DNA of 64,000 nt from Haloarchaeobius sp. HME9146 (lineage in GTDB: Archaea; Halobacteriota; Halobacteria; Halobacteriales; Natrialbaceae), in the NCBI RefSeq assembly GCF_025399835.1, contig NZ_JAODVR010000001.1, forward strand, positions 1,054,001 to 1,118,000. The letters are read 5' to 3'. The notes under the pieces were generated by a model. It saw only the letters and a list, made by a program, of their open reading frames with translations, did not search any database and was not told where the DNA came from. The number at the start of each line of letters is the position of its first letter. The stretch's first letter is position 1. Both the position numbers and the translations under genes were made by a program. This document shows positions 60,157 through 64,000 of the stretch, piece after piece.

Positions 60157-61224
60157 TCAGTCGTCGGCCGCAGCGCCTTCTAGGTCGCCGTCGACCATCG
60201 CCGACACCGAGTGGATGCCCTCGCGGTCGCGGGCGCTCTCGGCGACCTGCACGAACTCGGCCTTCGACCGGGCCTCCGCGATGTCGCGGCCGCCACAGTA
60301 CGAGAGCCCGGAGCGTACCCCCGACAGGAACTCGGTGAGGCGCGGGTCGAACGGCCCCGAAACCGGTGTGAGTGCCTCGACGCCCTCCCCGTGTTCGATG
60401 AGGAGCTCCTTGTCGCTGCGGTCGTGGTTCGCCGCCTCGCTCGCCATCCCACGCGAGACCTTGTAGCGCTCGCCGTCGAGCGTGACGACCCGTCCGGGGG
60501 CCTCGTCGGTGCCGGCGAAGTAGCCGCCCATCATCACCGCGTCGGCACCCGCCATGAGTGCCTTGACGGCGTCACCCGAGGACCGGATGCCGCCGTCCGC
60601 GATGATGGTGACACCGTGCTCCTCCGCTGCAGTCGCACAGTCGTCGACCGCGGTGAGCTGGGGCATCCCCGCTCCGGTCCGTTCCCGGGTGATGCAGTGC
60701 GAGCCGGGGCCGACGCCGACCTTGATGCAGTCCGCGCCGGCCGCGGCGAGGTCCTCGACACCCTGGGCCGTGACGACGTTCCCGACGATGAGTGGCGCGT
60801 CGGGGAACGCCTCGGCGAGTCGACGCGTCGCCTCCAGACAGATCTCGAGGTGGCCGTGTGCCACGTCGACCACGAGCGCGCAGGCCCCGGCGTCGAGACA
60901 GGCCGCGGCGCGCGCCTCGTAGTCCTCGTCGATACCGATGGCGACGGCCACGCGTTGGCCGGCCGCGACCACTGCCTCGACCTCCGCGACCTGCTCCTCG
61001 ATGGTGCAGAATCGGTGGAGGACGCCGAGGCCGCCGCGGTTCGAGAGGGCCATCGCCAGGTCGGTTTCGGTCACCGTATCCATCGCGGCACTCACCACGG
61101 GGATGTCGAGTGTGAGCCCCGGCGCGAGCGTCGTCGAGAGGTCCACCTCGGTGCGACTCGCCACGGGAGAGCGCTGGGGGACGAGCAACACGTCGCCGTA
61201 CGAGAGCCCGGTTCTGAGTTCCAT
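60157..61224 (-). CDS. GMP reductase / IMP dehydrogenase family protein without CBS domains
   Basis: A 355-residue (beta/alpha)8 barrel enzyme. The catalytic cysteine is C177 in VGPGSHCITRERTGAG, and the FMN/NAD-type IMP-binding stretch SSGDAVKALMAGADAVMMGG follows. Bacterial IMP dehydrogenase has CBS domains of about 120 residues inserted in the barrel; these are missing, as in GMP reductases. It therefore more likely converts GMP to IMP for purine balance, but IMP dehydrogenase activity cannot be excluded. The start is the ATG at 61224. A 65-base AT-rich gap separates it from the Hcp-like gene. Confidence 0.9.
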   Translation of the reverse strand: MELRTGLSYGDVLLVPQRSPVASRTEVDLSTTLAPGLTLDIPVVSAAMDTVTETDLAMALSNRGGLGVLHRFCTIEEQVAEVEAVVAAGQRVAVAIGIDEDYEARAAACLDAGACALVVDVAHGHLEICLEATRRLAEAFPDAPLIVGNVVTAQGVEDLAAAGADCIKVGVGPGSHCITRERTGAGMPQLTAVDDCATAAEEHGVTIIADGGIRSSGDAVKALMAGADAVMMGGYFAGTDEAPGRVVTLDGERYKVSRGMASEAANHDRSDKELLIEHGEGVEALTPVSGPFDPRLTEFLSGVRSGLSYCGGRDIAEARSKAEFVQVAESARDREGIHSVSAMVDGDLEGAAADD

Positions 61225-61289
61225 CGTGCTGACCGCAGGCTAGAAGGACCGCCAGCAACCTAAACATACCGATTAATCGTTATAAATAC

Positions 61290-61895
61290 CTATTCGACGT
61301 CGGCCTCGACCCGGTCGACCGCCATCGTGAGCCCGTCGTACTCCAGTTCGAGGGTCTCCATAGGCCACCCAGTCTCGCTATCGAAGCTGAGGCTGCTGGC
61401 GACGACGCGGACGTTCCGCATGGTCATCGTCATGGTCCGACCGCCCAGTTCGACCGTGAGGACGACCTCACCGAGGTTCCGGCCGCTGGTGGCCGCCTTC
61501 GTGAGCTTCGGCGTCGCCTTGTCGACCCGCTTGGTGATGGTGAGCGGTCTGTGCTGGACCCGGCCCCGACGGGCGACCCGGCCTTCCTCGCTGGCGACGC
61601 CCCACGACCACGACTCGATGTCTATCTCGCCGCGGTGTTTCCGGTCGGTCGATTCGCCCTCGATGTCGTCGAACTTGAGGTAGGCCCCGGCGGCCGCCGG
61701 TTGGGTGGGTTGGCTGCCACGGAGCCGCCCGCCGCGCCGGCCCGTCGTCGGCCGACCCGTCCGGACGCGGCTCTCGTCGTCGTCCTGCTCCTGCGCCCAC
61801 GCCGCGGCGGGGATGGACCCACCGACTGCGGCGAGGGCGGCGAGCGCACCGATGCCTCGCACGAACGCGCGCCTGCTGGTCTGTCTGCTATCCAT
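61290..61895 (-). CDS. Tat-exported Hcp-fold protein
   Basis: A 201-residue exported protein. The Tat signal is TSRRAFVRGIGALAALAAV (residues 6-24), cleaved near AWA. After a Gly/Arg-rich linker (about 45-70), residues 71-201 match the Hcp (type VI secretion tube) fold: AYLKFDDIEGESTDRKHRGEIDIESWSWGV (71-100), a DKATPKLTKAATSG helix (125-138) and paired C-terminal strands. Hcp of bacteria forms hexameric rings and is secreted by the tube itself; here export would be through Tat. No other type VI gene is near. The frame goes on to 62048, but the ATG at 61895 is preferred. Confidence 0.85.
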   Translation of the reverse strand: MDSRQTSRRAFVRGIGALAALAAVGGSIPAAAWAQEQDDDESRVRTGRPTTGRRGGRLRGSQPTQPAAAGAYLKFDDIEGESTDRKHRGEIDIESWSWGVASEEGRVARRGRVQHRPLTITKRVDKATPKLTKAATSGRNLGEVVLTVELGGRTMTMTMRNVRVVASSLSFDSETGWPMETLELEYDGLTMAVDRVEADVE

Positions 61896-62050
61896 GTGAG
61901 AGGGTAGACCGCGAGGCGCGATTACCCGGCGGTAACCTTGGAGTCGTGTGGTCGACCGGAGATTCACGCCGGAGTCGAAGTCTCGGCGGGCGACAGAACC
62001 CGGGTCTCGAAAGGAGAATCGACGTGAACGATGCCACCGTATATACACAC

Positions 62051-62413
62051 ATGGACACTACTTCGGCACGGTCCGGCCTCGGTATCGTCGTGCTCCTGCT
62101 CGCGGCCGTGCTCCTCGTCCCGCTGCTGTTCGGCGGGATGATGGGCATGGGGATGGGCGGGAGCGGTGCGACCTGGCACGACCACTGGATGGGCTTCGAC
62201 GGCCAGTGGTCGTGGTGGTGGTTCGCCGCCAGCCTCCTCGGCCGGCTGCTCGTCCTCGCCGTGGTCGTCGGCGGTGGCTACCTGTTGCTGACGTCGCTGG
62301 GCGGCGGGAGCGGTGGCGACCCGGCCCTCGACGAACTCCGCCGGGCGTACGCCCGCGGCGACCTGAGCGACGAGGAGTTCGACCGTCGTCGCGAGCGTCT
62401 CGAACGCGACTGA
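62051..62413 (+). CDS. SHOCT domain membrane protein
   Basis: A 120-residue protein with two membrane helices (about 12-34 and 52-74), separated by a short loop with GMMGMGMGG and WHDHWMGFDG. The C-terminal 30 residues form a SHOCT motif (DPALDELRRAYARGDLSDEEFDRRRERL, about 89-117), a short helical element often joined to membrane proteins, of unknown function. The start is the ATG at 62051; an upstream frame is unsupported. It is divergent from the Hcp-like gene with a 155-base gap. Confidence 0.82.
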   Translation: MDTTSARSGLGIVVLLLAAVLLVPLLFGGMMGMGMGGSGATWHDHWMGFDGQWSWWWFAASLLGRLLVLAVVVGGGYLLLTSLGGGSGGDPALDELRRAYARGDLSDEEFDRRRERLERD

Positions 62414-62483
62414 GCGGGCTCCGACGACCGAGCCAACCTGTCTTGCCCCGACCCTTCTCCGGCTGGCGTCGCCACGACCAGCC

Positions 62484-63146
62484 ATGGTACAGGCACTCCT
62501 CCGGAATGTGCTGACCGACCCCGCGGTCCTCGCCGGCTGGGCCGCACTCGTGGCGGTCACGCTGGCCATCACGGTGTACGACCTGCGGACGAACAACGCC
62601 GAGCTCGCCCCCCTGATGCAGTTCGTCTGGGTGTTGACGGTGCTGTACGCCGGCCCGCTCGGGCTCGCGCTGTACGCCTACGCCGGCCGGACGCAGATCT
62701 CCCAGGACTCGCTCTGGCGGCGCGCCGGCCGGTCGGTCGCGCACTGCTTCTCGGGGTGTGGCCTGGGTGAAGTCGTCGGTATCGTCCTCGCCGCTGGGCT
62801 GCTTCGCCTGTCGACGCTCGGCGTCGCAGTCACGACGTTCGTCTTCGCCTACACCGCCGGCTTCGCGCTGACGGTGGGCCCGCTGGTACAGGAAGGGGTC
62901 GGCCTCACAGAGGCGGTGCTGGACGCGCTCTACAGCGAGACGCCATCCATCACCGTCATGGAGGTCGCAGCCATCGGGACCGACATCTGGGTCGCGGGCG
63001 AGGCTCACATCACCGAGCCGCTGTTCTGGGCCGGACTCGTCTTCTCGCTGAGTGTCGGGCTGGTCGTCGCCTACCCGGTGAACGCGTTCCTCGTCCACCA
63101 TGGCGTCAAGGATGGGATGCAGAACCCGGCGGCGATGGCCGGGTGA
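62484..63146 (+). CDS. DUF4396 family membrane protein
   Basis: A 220-residue membrane protein with about six helices. The region RRAGRSVAHCFSGCGLGEVVGIVL (about 79-102), with its Cys-containing turn, and the later FWAGLVFSLSVGLVVAYPVNAFLVHHGVKDGM stretch match the DUF4396 family. Members are found in membranes of many archaea and bacteria and are linked in some cases to metal or gas handling, but function is unknown. It lies 70 bases after the SHOCT gene and may share its transcript. Confidence 0.83.
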   Translation: MVQALLRNVLTDPAVLAGWAALVAVTLAITVYDLRTNNAELAPLMQFVWVLTVLYAGPLGLALYAYAGRTQISQDSLWRRAGRSVAHCFSGCGLGEVVGIVLAAGLLRLSTLGVAVTTFVFAYTAGFALTVGPLVQEGVGLTEAVLDALYSETPSITVMEVAAIGTDIWVAGEAHITEPLFWAGLVFSLSVGLVVAYPVNAFLVHHGVKDGMQNPAAMAG

Positions 63147-63167
63147 GCGGTCGAGAAGGACCCGGAC

Positions 63168-63983
63168 TCAGGCGCGGGTCACGGTGACCGACCCGTTCAC
63201 CGCCGACGCCTCGACCTCGTAGCCGCCGTGGCCGTGGATCGCGAGGAGCCGGCGGAACGACTGGCTCGCGACCTCGAGCTCGCAGTCCTCGACCGAGACA
63301 CGGCCGACCAGCGTCTCCGCCAGCACGTCGGCGTCGAGGCCCGCCGCGAGTCGTATCGTGAGCGAGCCGTTCGGCGAACTCACCTCGGCGTTCCGGCGCA
63401 GGGACCGGACCTCGACGTCGACCGACCCGTTCGCCGTCTCGGCGGCGTCGATGCCGGTGCAGCCGCGGGCCTCGACGCTCCCGTTGGCGGCGTGGAGCGA
63501 GACGAACCCGTCCACGTCGATGGCGTCGATGGACCCGTTGGCGACCTCGGCGTGGGTGTCACCCGAGACACTGTCGAGCGTCACGCTACCGTTCACGACT
63601 TCCACGTGGTCGACCGCGACGTCCGCCGGGATGGCGATGTCGAGGTCGGCTTTCGCCCGGACGTTCCGGACGGCCTCGCGGTCCTCGGGCTCGACGACGA
63701 CGCGGAGTGTTCCGTCGGTCACCTCACAGGTGACGCGGAGTCGGTCGAGGTGGTCGGGGTCGGCGCGGGTCCGCTTGGTCGCGGTGACGGTGACGGTGTC
63801 AGCGTCGGTCAGTCGCAGCGTCGCGTCGCCATTGACGCTCTCGACGGTGAGGCGTTCGACCGTGGCCGCGTCGACCGTCTCCTCGACGGTGGTGGTGGTC
63901 TCCGTGCCGGTCCCGAGGGTCGCCCCTTCGACGATGCCGTCGACGAGCGAACCGAGGAAGCCGCGGTTGGATTCGGTGGGCAT
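63168..63983 (-). CDS. DUF4097-type beta-strand repeat protein
   Basis: A 271-residue beta-rich protein with repeated short strands such as VEVVNGSVTLDS, AEVANGSIDAID, LHAANGSVEARG and SSPNGSLTIRL, a pattern of the DUF4097/adhesin-like family. These form a beta-helix and occur in many haloarchaea; the role may be surface or envelope-related. No signal peptide is clear, so it may act in the cytoplasm. The start is the ATG at 63983, 17 bases before the window end. It is convergent with the DUF4396 gene. Confidence 0.85.
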   Translation of the reverse strand: MPTESNRGFLGSLVDGIVEGATLGTGTETTTTVEETVDAATVERLTVESVNGDATLRLTDADTVTVTATKRTRADPDHLDRLRVTCEVTDGTLRVVVEPEDREAVRNVRAKADLDIAIPADVAVDHVEVVNGSVTLDSVSGDTHAEVANGSIDAIDVDGFVSLHAANGSVEARGCTGIDAAETANGSVDVEVRSLRRNAEVSSPNGSLTIRLAAGLDADVLAETLVGRVSVEDCELEVASQSFRRLLAIHGHGGYEVEASAVNGSVTVTRA

Positions 63984-64000
63984 GGGAGCAGAGACGCCCG

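Noticed and set aside
62037-62050. TATA-like gtatataca directly before the SHOCT gene
   Set aside because: It lies only about 8 bases from the ATG, too close to place the transcript start before the gene.

Overview
The window comes from a haloarchaeon (class Halobacteria). The DNA is very GC-rich, the proteins are strongly acidic, exported proteins carry twin-arginine (Tat) signals, and several haloarchaeal or archaeal families occur together: a stand-alone SUI1/eIF1 factor, HTH_10 (bacterio-opsin activator type) regulators, a halocyanin-type copper domain, an Lrp-TRASH metal regulator and SipW-type or PGF-like surface proteins. No rRNA operon, CRISPR array, complete insertion sequence, integrase or replication origin was seen. 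There is one tRNA, tRNA-Arg(CCG).

Layout. 0-9.4 kb holds housekeeping genes: eIF1, rhodanese, an exported nuclease, NUDIX hydrolase, RimI acetyltransferase, an HPP membrane protein, aconitase, a dUTPase/dCTP-deaminase family enzyme and a lipoprotein. 9.5-18.3 kb is a one-strand array of four Tat-exported proteins: one LVIVD beta-propeller and three subtilases. The propeller and two of the subtilases end in the same C-terminal module. 18.6-22.8 kb groups three regulators: a PAS/GAF/HTH_10 protein, a divergent membrane-anchored double winged-helix protein and a small HTH_10 protein. 23-32.4 kb carries PPK2, an ornithine cyclodeaminase family enzyme, a BrkB-type membrane protein, a Thr-rich surface protein, a fourth subtilase (classical halolysin type) and an EamA transporter.

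32.4-33.2 kb is a short AT-richer segment next to tRNA-Arg, with a small membrane protein, a 38-residue zinc-finger protein and a 13-bp copy of the tRNA 3' end. 33.2-44.5 kb has a MATE exporter, a membrane-anchored 2Fe-2S ferredoxin, a ribbon-helix-helix protein, 6-phosphogluconate dehydrogenase, a large halocyanin-fusion lipoprotein, a thioesterase, an MscS channel, kynureninase and a glutaredoxin-like protein. 44.5-49.2 kb is mostly membrane proteins of unknown function.

49.3-53.7 kb ends in a copper-resistance module: CopZ-like chaperone, divergent Lrp-TRASH regulator and a CopA ATPase. Similar inverted repeats lie upstream of the regulator/chaperone pair and of copA. 53.8-54.8 kb is AT-rich, probably acquired DNA with one Tat-signal gene. 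55-64 kb holds an M48 protease, a Gfo6-like sugar dehydrogenase, an ABC exporter, a GMP reductase/IMP dehydrogenase family enzyme, a Tat-exported Hcp-fold protein, a SHOCT protein, a DUF4396 protein and a DUF4097 protein.

The best candidates for something undescribed are the subtilase/propeller array with its shared module, the halocyanin fusion and the Tat-exported Hcp-like protein.
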